Source: CAYSCZ01 sp964429655 (GTDB taxonomy: Bacteria > Bacteroidota > Bacteroidia > Cytophagales > Cyclobacteriaceae). Taken from it: a DNA stretch of 39,250 nt. The DNA is taken from assembly GCA_964429655.1 (NCBI GenBank), contig CAYSCZ010000026.1, forward strand, positions 1-39,250. Reading direction: 5' to 3'. The notes below the pieces were generated by a model. The model was not told the DNA's origin, made no database searches, and saw only the letters and a list, made by a program, of their open reading frames with translations. Position numbers and translations under genes: made by a program. Every line of letters starts with the position of its first letter. Within the stretch, counting starts at the first letter, position 1. This document shows positions 1 through 8,984 of the stretch, piece after piece.

Positions 1-54
1 TTTGAAGTGATTTAACCATGTAATAGAAAGTCTAATGACAATTCTGGGTTTAAT
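1..54. repeat. Dispersed direct repeat, copy 1 (cut by window edge)
   Basis: These 54 bases are identical to 16725-16778. Identity stops after the shared GGGTTTAAT at both places, so that is a true right end of the repeated unit, while the left end lies outside the window. In the second copy the unit interrupts a Uma2-family gene, which suggests an inserted element rather than a gene duplication. No protein can be assigned to this short piece. Confidence 0.85.
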
Positions 55-64
55 ACACTTTATA

Positions 65-90
65 AGCTCTGGCAAGATAAAGCCAGGGCT
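65..90 (-). terminator. Hairpin after the hybrid kinase gene, possible terminator
   Basis: AGCTCTGGC (65-73) and GCCAGGGCT (82-90) form a 9-bp stem with one G-T wobble and an 8-nt loop, four bases past the stop codon of the minus-strand kinase gene. There is no strong T tract on the minus strand after the stem, so intrinsic termination is only a possibility. Confidence 0.35.
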
Positions 91-94
91 GCTA

Positions 95-1327
95 TTAACC
101 TTCAACCGGAAAGTTTAAAATAAAGTGTGTACCTACCCCTTCTTTGCTCTCCACCTCAATGGATGCATTATTTAATAGAACGAATTCATAGACTAATCGT
201 AACCCCAACCCGATCCCTTTTTCTCCGGCCGTTCCCCAGGTAGATTTTCCGGTTGAAATTGACCACAGGTCATTTACTTTTTCTTTGGCCATCCCCACAC
301 CATTATCAATGATCTCTATTTGTAAGGATGACGGCTGCTTATTCATACTTACTTCCACCTTACCATGCATTGGGGTGAATTTCAAAGCGTTGCTTACCAG
401 ATTTCTTATGATGGTTTTAAAACTAGGCTCATCAACCCAAATGATTGTGGCCTGCTTTGGTCCAAATTTCAAATCAATGGGTTTGAGACGTGCTTGTTGA
501 TAAAACAAGTCGATAATTTCTCTAATACATTTATTTGCATCTAGTTTGATTGGATGGAATGGGAATTGCTTTTGTTCTCTCAGGGCCCACTGCAATAGGT
601 TATCCAGCAGATGGGAAAGGCTTCTTGAGGATTTCTTTATTTCTTTTGCAACTTCACTCAGTTCATCATAATACTCCTTTTTCAAATAGTACTCAATAAT
701 GTTAGAAACGCTATTAAAAACACTCAGGGGCCCCCTTAAATCATGTGAAATGATGGTGAAAAATTTATCCTTAATTTCAACCAGACGCTGCAATTCATTC
801 TTTTGATCGTTTAATTGAGCTGTTCTTTCCTGTACTTTTTTATCCAGCGTTCGATTAAGCTCCTCAAGGGTATTGATGGTATTGTAGGCCCTTAATGCTG
901 CAACCACGGACGTCACAAGCTTAGGCTTTGTAAGTTCGGTTTTGTCTTTATAGTCATTTATGCTTTGGCTAATAACAACTTCTTCCTCAGGAAATTGACC
1001 GGGTTGTCCTGTCCTTAATATTATCTGTACTTTATTGTTCTCAAGGGTATTCCTGATAAAGCTTATCACATCACTCCCTGACTCCTCGGTTTCCATGATC
1101 ATATCCAGTAACAATACCGCGGCATCCGGGTTTTCACTCATCAGTTTGATTGTCTCTTCACCTGATTGAGCATTAAGGAGTTGTACCTTTTTGTCCTGGT
1201 AAACCAGGTTTTTTAAAGCCAGACGAGTAACTGATAGCACATCTGCATCATCATCGGCCACAATGATTTTCCAATGACCATCGGGTTCATTTTGCCGGTT
1301 GGTATTTGTAGTTAAAAAATCAAGCAT
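95..1327 (-). CDS. Receiver-histidine kinase hybrid (two-component signalling)
   Basis: This is a soluble two-component protein of 410 residues that starts with a receiver domain and ends in a kinase, the reverse of the usual hybrid order. The receiver (about 20-150) has the acidic cluster at D25-D27, the phospho-acceptor D75 in LLLDMIMET, and the stretch RTGQPGQFPE...NDYKDKTELT that is typical of receivers found with DUF3369. A coiled linker (about 155-190) leads to HisKA with H195 (IISHDLRGP), then HATPase_c with the N-box around N313, DNGVGM at 341-346 and GIGLGL at 371-376. No membrane segment or DNA-binding domain is seen. ATG at 1327 is preferred over an upstream in-frame GTG at 1345. 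The gene is divergent from the methyltransferase, and no partner regulator is nearby. Confidence 0.9.
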   Translation of the reverse strand: MLDFLTTNTNRQNEPDGHWKIIVADDDADVLSVTRLALKNLVYQDKKVQLLNAQSGEETIKLMSENPDAAVLLLDMIMETEESGSDVISFIRNTLENNKVQIILRTGQPGQFPEEEVVISQSINDYKDKTELTKPKLVTSVVAALRAYNTINTLEELNRTLDKKVQERTAQLNDQKNELQRLVEIKDKFFTIISHDLRGPLSVFNSVSNIIEYYLKKEYYDELSEVAKEIKKSSRSLSHLLDNLLQWALREQKQFPFHPIKLDANKCIREIIDLFYQQARLKPIDLKFGPKQATIIWVDEPSFKTIIRNLVSNALKFTPMHGKVEVSMNKQPSSLQIEIIDNGVGMAKEKVNDLWSISTGKSTWGTAGEKGIGLGLRLVYEFVLLNNASIEVESKEGVGTHFILNFPVEG

Positions 1328-1464
1328 GGTTGCCACAGTTAGCACGCAAATTTTGCTAAACTAAAGGATAAATTAACTCAAATAAAGTTGAATTATTTTA
1401 TTCCTTGACAACTAAAACATTTAAATTTCAAACAAAAAAATATAATTATTAACCTATTTAATTT

Positions 1465-2502
1465 ATGCAAAACAATTCGTCAGGTCAGGTAGACCCTTCT
1501 AAGATCATGCAGGTAGGCATGGGATTTTGGGCATCTAAAACATTGCTTACAGCCGTCAAAATGGAACTATTCACCCATTTAGCGACAGGTGCTTTATCTG
1601 CAGAGGAAATTAAACAGAAACTTGGATTACAGGACAGGGGTTTGTATGACTTCCTGGATGCTTTAGTGGCTCTGGGCTTTCTAAATCGATCAGGCTTAAA
1701 ACACACCGCTGTTTACAGCAATGCGCAAGATTCTGAACTATTTCTGGATAAAAACAAACCGAGCTACATGGGTGGCATTCTGGAAATGGCCAACAACCGA
1801 CTTTACCCTTTTTGGAGTCATCTTGAAGATGCTTTAAAAACAGGTAAACCTCAAAATGAGCAAGGGGATGGAGAAGCCTCTTTCTTTGATATATTATACT
1901 CCGATGATGCAAGATTGAGAGAATTTTTACATGCTATGGGAGGCTTTCAGGCAGGTAACTTTATGATGTTTTCCGAGAAATTTGACTTTTCTAACTACCA
2001 AACACATTGTGATGTTGGTGGAGCAGGTGGCAATCTATCCATACATATAGCAAAAAATAATCCACATATGAAGTGCATTACTTCCGACTTGCCTAAAGTG
2101 GCACCAATAGCCCGGGAGAATATCGAAATAATGGGATTGGGTGATCGTGTAACCTCTCAGGCAGGCGACTTTTTTGAAGAAACATTTCCAAAATCAGATG
2201 TGATCACCATGGGTAATATTCTTCATGACTGGGGTTTGGAAGATAAAAAAATGCTTACCCGGAAAGCTTATGAGGCTTTAAATGACGGTGGTTCCTTTGT
2301 AGTTATTGAAGCCTTTATTGATAATGATCGTAAAGAAAATGCCTTTGGACTAATGGCTTCATTGAATATGTTAATAGAAACTGATGCTGGTTATGATTTC
2401 TCACCTGCTGACTTCGAAGAAATTGCAATGGAAGTAGGTTTTAAAGAAGTATCTCATATGCCACTTACCGGTCCTGCCAGTGCCGTAATAGCTGTTAAGT
2501 AA
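1465..2502 (+). CDS. SAM-dependent O-methyltransferase (COMT-like)
   Basis: This 345-residue protein has the usual length and layout of the Methyltransf_2 (plant COMT / acetylserotonin O-methyltransferase-like) family. An N-terminal winged-helix dimerisation domain (about 10-100) is followed by a Rossmann domain with the SAM motif DVGGAGG (183-189), the acidic ribose ligand D208 (TSDLP), GDFF (234-237) and a probable catalytic base H254 in ILHDW. Family members methylate hydroxyl groups of small aromatic or polyketide-type molecules. No biosynthetic neighbours point to a substrate. It starts at an ATG after an AT-rich leader without a Shine-Dalgarno sequence, as is normal in Bacteroidota. A clear hairpin follows, so it is probably monocistronic. 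Confidence 0.88.
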   Translation: MQNNSSGQVDPSKIMQVGMGFWASKTLLTAVKMELFTHLATGALSAEEIKQKLGLQDRGLYDFLDALVALGFLNRSGLKHTAVYSNAQDSELFLDKNKPSYMGGILEMANNRLYPFWSHLEDALKTGKPQNEQGDGEASFFDILYSDDARLREFLHAMGGFQAGNFMMFSEKFDFSNYQTHCDVGGAGGNLSIHIAKNNPHMKCITSDLPKVAPIARENIEIMGLGDRVTSQAGDFFEETFPKSDVITMGNILHDWGLEDKKMLTRKAYEALNDGGSFVVIEAFIDNDRKENAFGLMASLNMLIETDAGYDFSPADFEEIAMEVGFKEVSHMPLTGPASAVIAVK

Positions 2503-2524
2503 AAGCATAAAAGGCTGGCAGAGC

Positions 2525-2563
2525 ATACTTGCACCATTATTTAAGCCGGTGCAAGTATATTTC
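2525..2563 (+). terminator. Hairpin terminator after the methyltransferase
   Basis: ATACTTGCACC (2525-2535) and GGTGCAAGTAT (2548-2558) form a perfect 11-bp stem with a 12-nt loop, 22 bases past the stop codon, followed by a short T-rich run (ATTTCT). The position and perfect stem support a terminator. The weak T tract leaves some doubt. Confidence 0.65.
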
Positions 2564-2639
2564 TAAGGGGTAATAAATTATTATTTAATCCACGCTCTAT
2601 GTCTCATCTTTTTTAGCTTTGATAAATCTTTTGTATTTC

Positions 2640-4868
2640 ATGGAACACAGATTAACCATATGTTTACTTTTATTAATTACTAATATTAACCTCTTCAGTC
2701 AAAACCAGAAGGTGATTGATTCACTTTATGTAGTGTTAGTATCTGTCTCCGATAATGAGAAAAAAAATATTTACAGCAAAATTGTTGAGCACTATCAAGG
2801 AACGGGTATTGTAGATACGCTTTACGTTGATGCGCTTAATAACCTTGCATACTACCACTGGAGGACCTCACCTGATTCACTGGGTTCACTGGCTAAAATA
2901 GCACTGGAAAAAGCTGAACAAATTAACTTCAGCAGTGGTATTGCAGAAGCAGAATTTATGATAGGCTTCTCTTACGATTTAAAAGGTCAATATGATATTG
3001 CTTTAGACAAATACTTTTATGTCCTCGAGATGATGGATAGCCTGGGTCTTGATAAAAGGGTGCTTCAGGTCAAAGAGTACATCGGAGTAGTGTATCGATT
3101 TATGGGGAATTATAAAAAATCATTGGACTATTATTTTGAAGTGCTTTCCGTGTATGAAAAAACGAAGGATACTCTCCGAATAGGAAATGTACTCAACAGC
3201 ATTGGCAATCTGTACAATGATGCTAACAATACAGATAATGCGAATGAATTCTATGAAAAAGCTCTAAAATATAAACGTCTAAAAAGCTCAAAGTTTAGTT
3301 TATCCAATACACTTGGAAATTTAGCTGTAATAAAATTTCATAAGGGCAAATTTAGTGATGCATTGACAGATCAAAAGGAGGTTCTGGACATTAAGAAAGA
3401 ATTAAAGGATACACAGGGAATGATCATTGCATACTCATCACTTGCCCTAATTTATGAAAATTTGGAAAAGTATGACAGCGCGGTTTCATGTATCGATAAA
3501 GCGCTGGAATTAGGTGAAAATTTAAATATGACGGAGGGCATTGCAGGGGATTTGTTTCATAAAGCAAGAATCCTTGTAAACATGAATGAAGATTATAACG
3601 CAGCAAAAAAATTATTGAAACGAGCTGAAAAGATATCCAACCAATCAAATCTGCCATTGAAGTTAAGGGACATCTATGAGCTGCGATACAAAATCGATTC
3701 TATTCAAGAAAACTATCAAAGCGCCTTTAACAATATATTTAAATTTTATCAATACAAGATGGGCCTGTTTAATGAAGAGAAAGCCAGACAGATGGCAAAA
3801 TTAGAGGCAGAATATGAATTCAACAAAGAAAAAGATTCCATCCAGTTTGCCAATCAACGGGAAAGGCTGGCCCTCAACCAGCAGATCCAAAGGGAGCAAA
3901 CCATACAATACAGTGCTATTGGCGGGGTATTGATACTACTAATTATCCTGTTTATCCTATACCGCTACTACCAGCTCAAAAGAAAAGCTAACCAGGAATT
4001 GGAAGCAAAGAATATACAGATCCAAAACCAAAACATTGAGATTAAAAGCCAGCGCGACCACCTGCAGGACACACTGGAAGAGCTCAAAAAAGTACAACAA
4101 AAACTTATTGAATCTGAAAAAATGGCCTCACTGGGTCAACTTACGGCAGGTGTGGCACACGAAATCAATACACCTATTGGTGTTGGTATGGTAGCTGCTT
4201 CATCATTAGATGAAGCAACAGCCAGTCTGGAGAAAAAACTTTTTGAAAAAAAACTTAGTAAAGAGGATTTTGAAAATTACATACAAGATGCCAGAGAGTC
4301 AGCACATCTGCTACTTAATAATTTAAGACGTGCCGCAGGTTTGGTTAAAAGTTTTAAGGAAGTTTCTGTTGATCAATCCACAGAAGTGAAAAGAAAATTC
4401 GATCTCATAGCCTACATAAATGATGTGATCAACAGTTTAAAAAATTCCATCAACAGGCATAACGTAGAAGTGAATATATACGGGGATCAAAAGATTGAAA
4501 TTGAAAGTTATGCCGGAGTGTATGCGCAGATAATCACAAACCTGGTCATCAATTCCATACAACATGGCTTTGAGGGAATGAAAAGAGGGAGGATTGACCT
4601 CGCGGTTAAATCTGTTAAAAGTAAGATTATAATTAAGTATCAGGATAATGGTAGAGGCATATCAGAAGAAATCATAGAAAAAATATTCGATCCATTCTAC
4701 ACCACTAAAAGAGGAAAGGGGAATACCGGCTTAGGGCTTCATATTGTTTATAATCTAATCACACAAAAACTTGGGGGCGAAATTAATACTGAAAACCAAC
4801 AAGGGAAAGGAGCAACTTTTAATATCGAATTACCAGCAGAACTAAAAGAAACCCCACTAGTGTCCTAA
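2640..4868 (+). CDS. TPR-containing membrane sensor histidine kinase
   Basis: This 742-residue protein has an N-terminal signal peptide or anchor (MEHRLTICLLLLITNINLFSQ) and an extracytoplasmic array of TPR-like helical repeats (about 50-390; for example GNYKKSLDYYFEVL and EKYDSAVSCIDKALELG). One transmembrane helix lies at about 425-445, followed by a coiled coil (about 450-495) and a kinase core. H507 lies in GVAHEINTP, and the dimerisation domain has a longer helix-helix insert than usual. HATPase_c has the N-box (ITNLVINS), DNGRGI, FDPFYTT and GLGLHIV. The architecture fits the Bacteroidota TPR kinases that sense periplasmic or envelope signals. ATG at 2640 is preferred over TTG at 2619 because it begins the signal sequence directly. 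No response regulator is adjacent, so the partner is unknown. Confidence 0.9.
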   Translation: MEHRLTICLLLLITNINLFSQNQKVIDSLYVVLVSVSDNEKKNIYSKIVEHYQGTGIVDTLYVDALNNLAYYHWRTSPDSLGSLAKIALEKAEQINFSSGIAEAEFMIGFSYDLKGQYDIALDKYFYVLEMMDSLGLDKRVLQVKEYIGVVYRFMGNYKKSLDYYFEVLSVYEKTKDTLRIGNVLNSIGNLYNDANNTDNANEFYEKALKYKRLKSSKFSLSNTLGNLAVIKFHKGKFSDALTDQKEVLDIKKELKDTQGMIIAYSSLALIYENLEKYDSAVSCIDKALELGENLNMTEGIAGDLFHKARILVNMNEDYNAAKKLLKRAEKISNQSNLPLKLRDIYELRYKIDSIQENYQSAFNNIFKFYQYKMGLFNEEKARQMAKLEAEYEFNKEKDSIQFANQRERLALNQQIQREQTIQYSAIGGVLILLIILFILYRYYQLKRKANQELEAKNIQIQNQNIEIKSQRDHLQDTLEELKKVQQKLIESEKMASLGQLTAGVAHEINTPIGVGMVAASSLDEATASLEKKLFEKKLSKEDFENYIQDARESAHLLLNNLRRAAGLVKSFKEVSVDQSTEVKRKFDLIAYINDVINSLKNSINRHNVEVNIYGDQKIEIESYAGVYAQIITNLVINSIQHGFEGMKRGRIDLAVKSVKSKIIIKYQDNGRGISEEIIEKIFDPFYTTKRGKGNTGLGLHIVYNLITQKLGGEINTENQQGKGATFNIELPAELKETPLVS

Positions 4869-4912
4869 TGAGGTTAAGGTTTTCGTTTAATATATCAAAT
4901 ATAAATAACTAT

Positions 4913-5653
4913 CTAATTTATTGAACCATCAACAAGGTCAATAGTAAAAGTCCTTCCCTGAATACTTAAGGTGGCCGTTCCGTCCCCATTGAATACTATA
5001 TCTCCCGAGATGTTTATTAGTTCACCATCATTGAGTGTTCCTGTCATGGTCACACTTGCAGTCCCACCCTGAATTTCAAAGGAATCTTTGTCGATCAATA
5101 AGTCAGAAACAAGAAGTGTTGTCTGTGCATTATAACTATTTTCATTACCAATTTTACTAATAACATCTTCAGAGATTTCTACCGTACCATTGATTATGAA
5201 ATTGTTTTCAGAAAAGGATAAACCTGTCATTATCCAGTCTCCATTTCCTGTACCTGTGGTGTTTATCCTTGCGCCATTATAACTGCCTGTCCTGGAATAA
5301 GATAGGTCAACGCTACTTGGCAACAAACCTTCACAAACAACCTCAACATCATAAGAAAAATCAAAATCATAGGTAGCGGTCTCCCCAAAATCCTGGCTTA
5401 GGGTAAAGATGGTATCAATAACGGTACCACACCCCTGTATCCTTCCATCGTCAGGGATTTCAATAGCAACCCTGGAGATAGCGGCTCCACTTTTTACCTG
5501 TTGGGTAAGTCCTGCTGAATTTTCAGCTAGATTATTTGCAACTGCTTCTGCAGACTCCTCAGGGGTCAGGTCGTTTACGGGCTCTGATTGTTCATCATCG
5601 TCACAAGCGATGAGTAATCCTGCAATGAGAAAAGTAAAGAATAATTTTTTCAT
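4913..5653 (-). CDS. Hypothetical lipoprotein
   Basis: This 246-residue protein begins with a type II signal peptide whose lipobox is LIAC, with the lipidated Cys at residue 17. Four acidic or amide residues follow it (CDDDEQ), a pattern linked to surface export of lipoproteins in Bacteroidota. The rest is rich in beta strands with many Thr, Gly and Asp, and has one pair of Cys (QGCGTVID and VVCEGLLP) that could form a disulfide. I do not recognise a named domain. It is convergent with the TPR kinase gene and lies downstream of the photolyase gene on the same strand, 97 bp away, so it probably has its own promoter. Confidence 0.75.
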   Translation of the reverse strand: MKKLFFTFLIAGLLIACDDDEQSEPVNDLTPEESAEAVANNLAENSAGLTQQVKSGAAISRVAIEIPDDGRIQGCGTVIDTIFTLSQDFGETATYDFDFSYDVEVVCEGLLPSSVDLSYSRTGSYNGARINTTGTGNGDWIMTGLSFSENNFIINGTVEISEDVISKIGNENSYNAQTTLLVSDLLIDKDSFEIQGGTASVTMTGTLNDGELINISGDIVFNGDGTATLSIQGRTFTIDLVDGSIN

Positions 5654-5750
5654 GTCTGGCTTAGTTCTTTAATTAAATTTATAATAATTGAAATTCGGTG
5701 CTTTGACTAAGCTTTATGAAAATGGTTTAATTGGGAAACTGATTTTCTTA

Positions 5751-7190
5751 TTACCCAGTATGTTTTGCAAGGATCTTTTCTGCTTCCTTTTTTACAGCTT
5801 TATCCTTTTTCATTTTCCATAATTGGGCATTGGCATAGCGGTAGGTTTCTTTTATGTCTACGATCCGTTCAGGATAGTCCTGGCCAATTTTACAGTTGTA
5901 CATAATCTGTTCTTGTGCAGTCATTTCCCATGGTTCGGTGATTAATTGTTTTGGTACATTTTGGAGTTCGGGGATCCACGCGCGCACGAAGAGGCCATCA
6001 GCATCATTATCCTTTGCCTGTTTTACCGGATTGTAAATGCGAATGGTATTATGGCCTGTCAAGCCAGCTTGCATTTGAAACTGTGAATAATGAATACCAG
6101 GTTCAAAGTCTAAAAATTGTCTGGCTAAAAAATCAGCCCCACGTTTCCAATCCAACCACAGGTGATGGGTTAAAAAGGAAACCAACATAGATCGCATCCG
6201 AAAATTAAGGTAGCCTGTTGCCTTGACACAACGCATGCAGGCATCTACCAGTGGATAACCAGTTTTGGCCTCCTCCCACGCCAGGTATTTTTCTTCATCC
6301 CATTCAGTCCTAATCCGGCCATATTCTTTATTTACAGGATCAAATTCTATCCGGGGTTCCATCTCAAATTTTTGTATGAAGTGGCAATGCCACCTGAGCC
6401 TTGATGAAAAAGCATTCAGGTTCCATTTGTGCGGGGAATCTTTTTTTACTTCCTTCATCGCCTGATAAACTTGTCGCATCGACAGATTGCCCCATGCTAA
6501 ATGAGCCGACAGGCGACTACAACTTTTTCTACTTAATAATGGTTTTGAAATATGTTGGTTATAATTACTTACCCGCTCATTTAGGAATGATTTTAAAAGT
6601 GCGCTGGCTCTTTGCTCACCACCCATCTGAAAATCCGTATCCGGGATTTTTATCGCTTCAGGAATTACTAAATCATTTTCATCCGGTTCAATTTGACATG
6701 GTGTCAAATGATTCAATTCGGGATCAATGATATCCTCTCCCATCTTTTGATAATAATACTTAGGCCAGTTATTACGAAATCTGTCACCCCTTCTCACGCC
6801 TCCGTAGGACGTTTCGTGGAAGACAATATCATTGTCCTTACAAAATGATTTAACTGACCGGTCCCTTTGAAAAGAGACATCAATCCCGGTTTCCTGGTGG
6901 CTGAAAATGGTGTGTATCTTATGATTACGATGGATTTTTTTAAAAAAAGGGATTACCTCAGAATGCACTAAGTGGACTTTACTGTTATATGCACTTAGTT
7001 GTTGGTTGATATCTGCAATAGATTGATATACAAACCGCCAGTGTCTTATATCGCTTTGGTTGGCATTTAATAATGATGGCTCTATAAAATAAATTAATAA
7101 AACGGGTACTCCATAATCAATAGCATATGCTAATGGCGGATGATCCGTTAACCTAATGTCCCGCTTAAACCATACTATGTTTATAGGCAT
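5751..7190 (-). CDS. Photolyase/cryptochrome family flavoprotein
   Basis: This 479-residue protein has a DNA_photolyase N-terminal domain (VWFKRDIRLTDHPPL from residue 5) and an FAD_binding_7 domain (about 200-470) with SRLRWHCHFIQ, KTGYPLVDACMR, LRMRS-like helix residues and IRIYNPVKQ. The family repairs UV dimers or senses blue light with FAD. In an ungapped comparison made from memory with E. coli photolyase, W348 aligns with W359. At the same 23-residue spacing, F371 stands where the FAD-proximal W382 should be, M373 replaces W384, and H367 replaces N378 near flavin N5. The protein may therefore reduce its flavin by another route or not be a classical CPD photolyase. It is divergent from the arsR gene, with a shared 117-bp intergenic region. 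Confidence 0.88.
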   Translation of the reverse strand: MPINIVWFKRDIRLTDHPPLAYAIDYGVPVLLIYFIEPSLLNANQSDIRHWRFVYQSIADINQQLSAYNSKVHLVHSEVIPFFKKIHRNHKIHTIFSHQETGIDVSFQRDRSVKSFCKDNDIVFHETSYGGVRRGDRFRNNWPKYYYQKMGEDIIDPELNHLTPCQIEPDENDLVIPEAIKIPDTDFQMGGEQRASALLKSFLNERVSNYNQHISKPLLSRKSCSRLSAHLAWGNLSMRQVYQAMKEVKKDSPHKWNLNAFSSRLRWHCHFIQKFEMEPRIEFDPVNKEYGRIRTEWDEEKYLAWEEAKTGYPLVDACMRCVKATGYLNFRMRSMLVSFLTHHLWLDWKRGADFLARQFLDFEPGIHYSQFQMQAGLTGHNTIRIYNPVKQAKDNDADGLFVRAWIPELQNVPKQLITEPWEMTAQEQIMYNCKIGQDYPERIVDIKETYRYANAQLWKMKKDKAVKKEAEKILAKHTG

Positions 7191-7250
7191 AGTATATAAT
7201 CATTTAGAATAACAAACTGGTTTTAAAAAAATAAACTTTTTTCCTTATAA

Positions 7251-7270
7251 ATATGAACATGTATTCATGT
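7251..7270. promoter_or_regulatory. Probable ArsR/SmtB-type operator
   Basis: ATGAA (7253-7257) and TTCAT (7264-7268) form an inverted repeat with a 6-bp spacer, inside an AT-rich block. The ATGAA...TTCAT core resembles known ArsR/SmtB operators. It lies 37-57 bp upstream of the arsR ATG and about 60 bp upstream of the divergent photolyase start. Autoregulation of the efflux operon is the simplest reading, and an effect on the photolyase gene is possible. This is an inference from pattern only. Confidence 0.55.
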
Positions 7271-7307
7271 TTAATCGTAGATTAGTAACAGTTATTTATT
7301 AAAAAAT

Positions 7308-7604
7308 ATGGAACATGTAATTGACGTAGAAAAACTTCAGAAAGTGGCCAATGTTTTGAAAACCGTTGCCCATCCATCTCGAATTGCTATAGTAAACATG
7401 CTTACACATACCGATAAAATGTCCGTGAATGAAATATGCAATGCATTAGAGGCTGAACAGTCATTGATTTCTCATCACCTTAATATTATGAGGTTGAATG
7501 GTATCCTTGATAAAGCCCGTGAAGGGAAAAACATTTTTTATTCCCTTAAGCTAAAAGAACTGGAAAAAGTTATGGATTGCATGGAAAACTGCGAGTACCT
7601 GTAA
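7308..7604 (+). CDS. ArsR/SmtB-family transcriptional repressor
   Basis: This 98-residue winged-helix protein has the family helix-turn-helix at about 39-62 (SVNEICNALEAEQSLISHHL) and the wing at about 66-80 (LDKAREGKNIFYSL). The classical alpha-3 metal site (CxC) is absent. Instead there is a single C44 in that helix plus C91 and C95 in the last helix, an arrangement that could serve dithiol/persulfide sensing or thiolate metal binding. It is the first gene of an efflux operon, 18 bp before the TolC-like gene, and has an inverted repeat of family type upstream. It probably represses its own operon until an inducer binds. The inducer is unknown. Confidence 0.88.
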   Translation: MEHVIDVEKLQKVANVLKTVAHPSRIAIVNMLTHTDKMSVNEICNALEAEQSLISHHLNIMRLNGILDKAREGKNIFYSLKLKELEKVMDCMENCEYL

Positions 7605-7622
7605 AAAAATTTTTAACCACAA

Positions 7623-8984
7623 ATGAAAACATATTCATATATCACTATGTTAATGAAAATTTATATAATCCTGAGTATTTTATTTTATTCCTCTACCGTG
7701 AGCGGCCAACAGACAAATAAACTACTACTGTCTTTAAAGGAGGCTGTACAGCTGGCAAAGGATAAAAACTATAAAATATTGCAGGGAGTGCAGGATGTTG
7801 GAATATCAAAACAGGAATTCCTGGCTACTAATTCATTATTCTTACCTTCTGTCACTCTATCCGAAAATTTTATGACCAGCAATGACCCGGTAAGGGTTTT
7901 CAGTACCAAGCTGAAGCAAGGAATATTCAGTGAGTCAGACTTTGATCCGATGCTTTTAAATAATCCTGATAACATAGAAAATTTCAATACCAGGATAGCC
8001 ATTGAGCAACCTATAATCAACCCTACCGGATTTAGTGCCAGGAAAGCAGCCAGGAAAAACAATCTGGCTTCAGAAAATCAATTAAACCGCATCAAGCACC
8101 AAATCACATTTAACATTAAGAAATGGTATCATCAGTTGCTTTTAAGCTCAGAAAAGGTCAAAGTTATGGAGCAAAGCCTTGCTACAAATCAGGCAACCTT
8201 TAAGCTTTCTCAAGATCAACATAATGAAGGCCTTATCAAGGACGCAGACCTGCTGGCGGCGGAGGTCAGGTTGTTAGAAGTGCAAAACCAACTGGATGCA
8301 TCCAGAAATAATTATCAAAATGTAAATGAATACTTAAATCACATCCTGAATTTAGACGAAACCCTTGTCATCGTTCCAACGGACTCCTTATACGTCAGAA
8401 GGTTGCAGGAAAATGCTATGTCGGTAGAGGAAGTACCTCGTGCCAGGTCCGACCTGAAAGCTTTTAAGCAAAAACTTGAAGCTACAGAGAGCCAGCTAAG
8501 TGCTTCCAAAAATGCTTTTCTGCCCAGTGTGAATGCCCAATTCGGTTATGAGTGGAATGATGAGCGCATATTCGGTACCAATGCTGACAATTATATGCTG
8601 GGTGTTGGGATTAATTGGAGCCTTTTCAATGGCGGAAGAAACTTTTCCAACATTCAAAAATCCAAAGCAACCTTTGAGAAAGTCAGACTGCAATATGAGG
8701 AAAAAGTTGAGCAAAGCAACCTGGCACTAAAAAAAGCCCAGCGACAACTTAAGCTTTCAAAGAAAAGACTGGAAACTGCTCGTCTGGCTTTACAACAGGC
8801 AAAAGAGAGCTACCGGATCAGGAGAAACAGATACAATGAGGGCCTAGAGCGAATTACCGATCTATTGGCGTCTGAATCTACGCTAATGAACATTAGGCTG
8901 AACTACCTTTATGATCTCTATAAATACAATTTAGCATTATTTGAAATCGAATTATTATTAGAAAAAAACATCACTGAAATATGA
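7623..8984 (+). CDS. TolC-family outer-membrane efflux channel
   Basis: This 453-residue protein has a signal peptide (ending near SGQQ) and two OEP repeats rich in long amphipathic helices, with the recurring pattern of TolC hairpins (for example about 25-230 and 260-450). The second half contains the beta-strand stretch GVGINWSLFNGGR typical of TolC-like proteins. It should form the outer-membrane exit duct for the RND pump encoded downstream. Its stop codon overlaps the next start (ATGA), which implies translational coupling. A second in-frame ATG near 7647 would give a more conventional signal peptide, so the exact start is uncertain. Confidence 0.9.
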   Translation: MKTYSYITMLMKIYIILSILFYSSTVSGQQTNKLLLSLKEAVQLAKDKNYKILQGVQDVGISKQEFLATNSLFLPSVTLSENFMTSNDPVRVFSTKLKQGIFSESDFDPMLLNNPDNIENFNTRIAIEQPIINPTGFSARKAARKNNLASENQLNRIKHQITFNIKKWYHQLLLSSEKVKVMEQSLATNQATFKLSQDQHNEGLIKDADLLAAEVRLLEVQNQLDASRNNYQNVNEYLNHILNLDETLVIVPTDSLYVRRLQENAMSVEEVPRARSDLKAFKQKLEATESQLSASKNAFLPSVNAQFGYEWNDERIFGTNADNYMLGVGINWSLFNGGRNFSNIQKSKATFEKVRLQYEEKVEQSNLALKKAQRQLKLSKKRLETARLALQQAKESYRIRRNRYNEGLERITDLLASESTLMNIRLNYLYDLYKYNLALFEIELLLEKNITEI

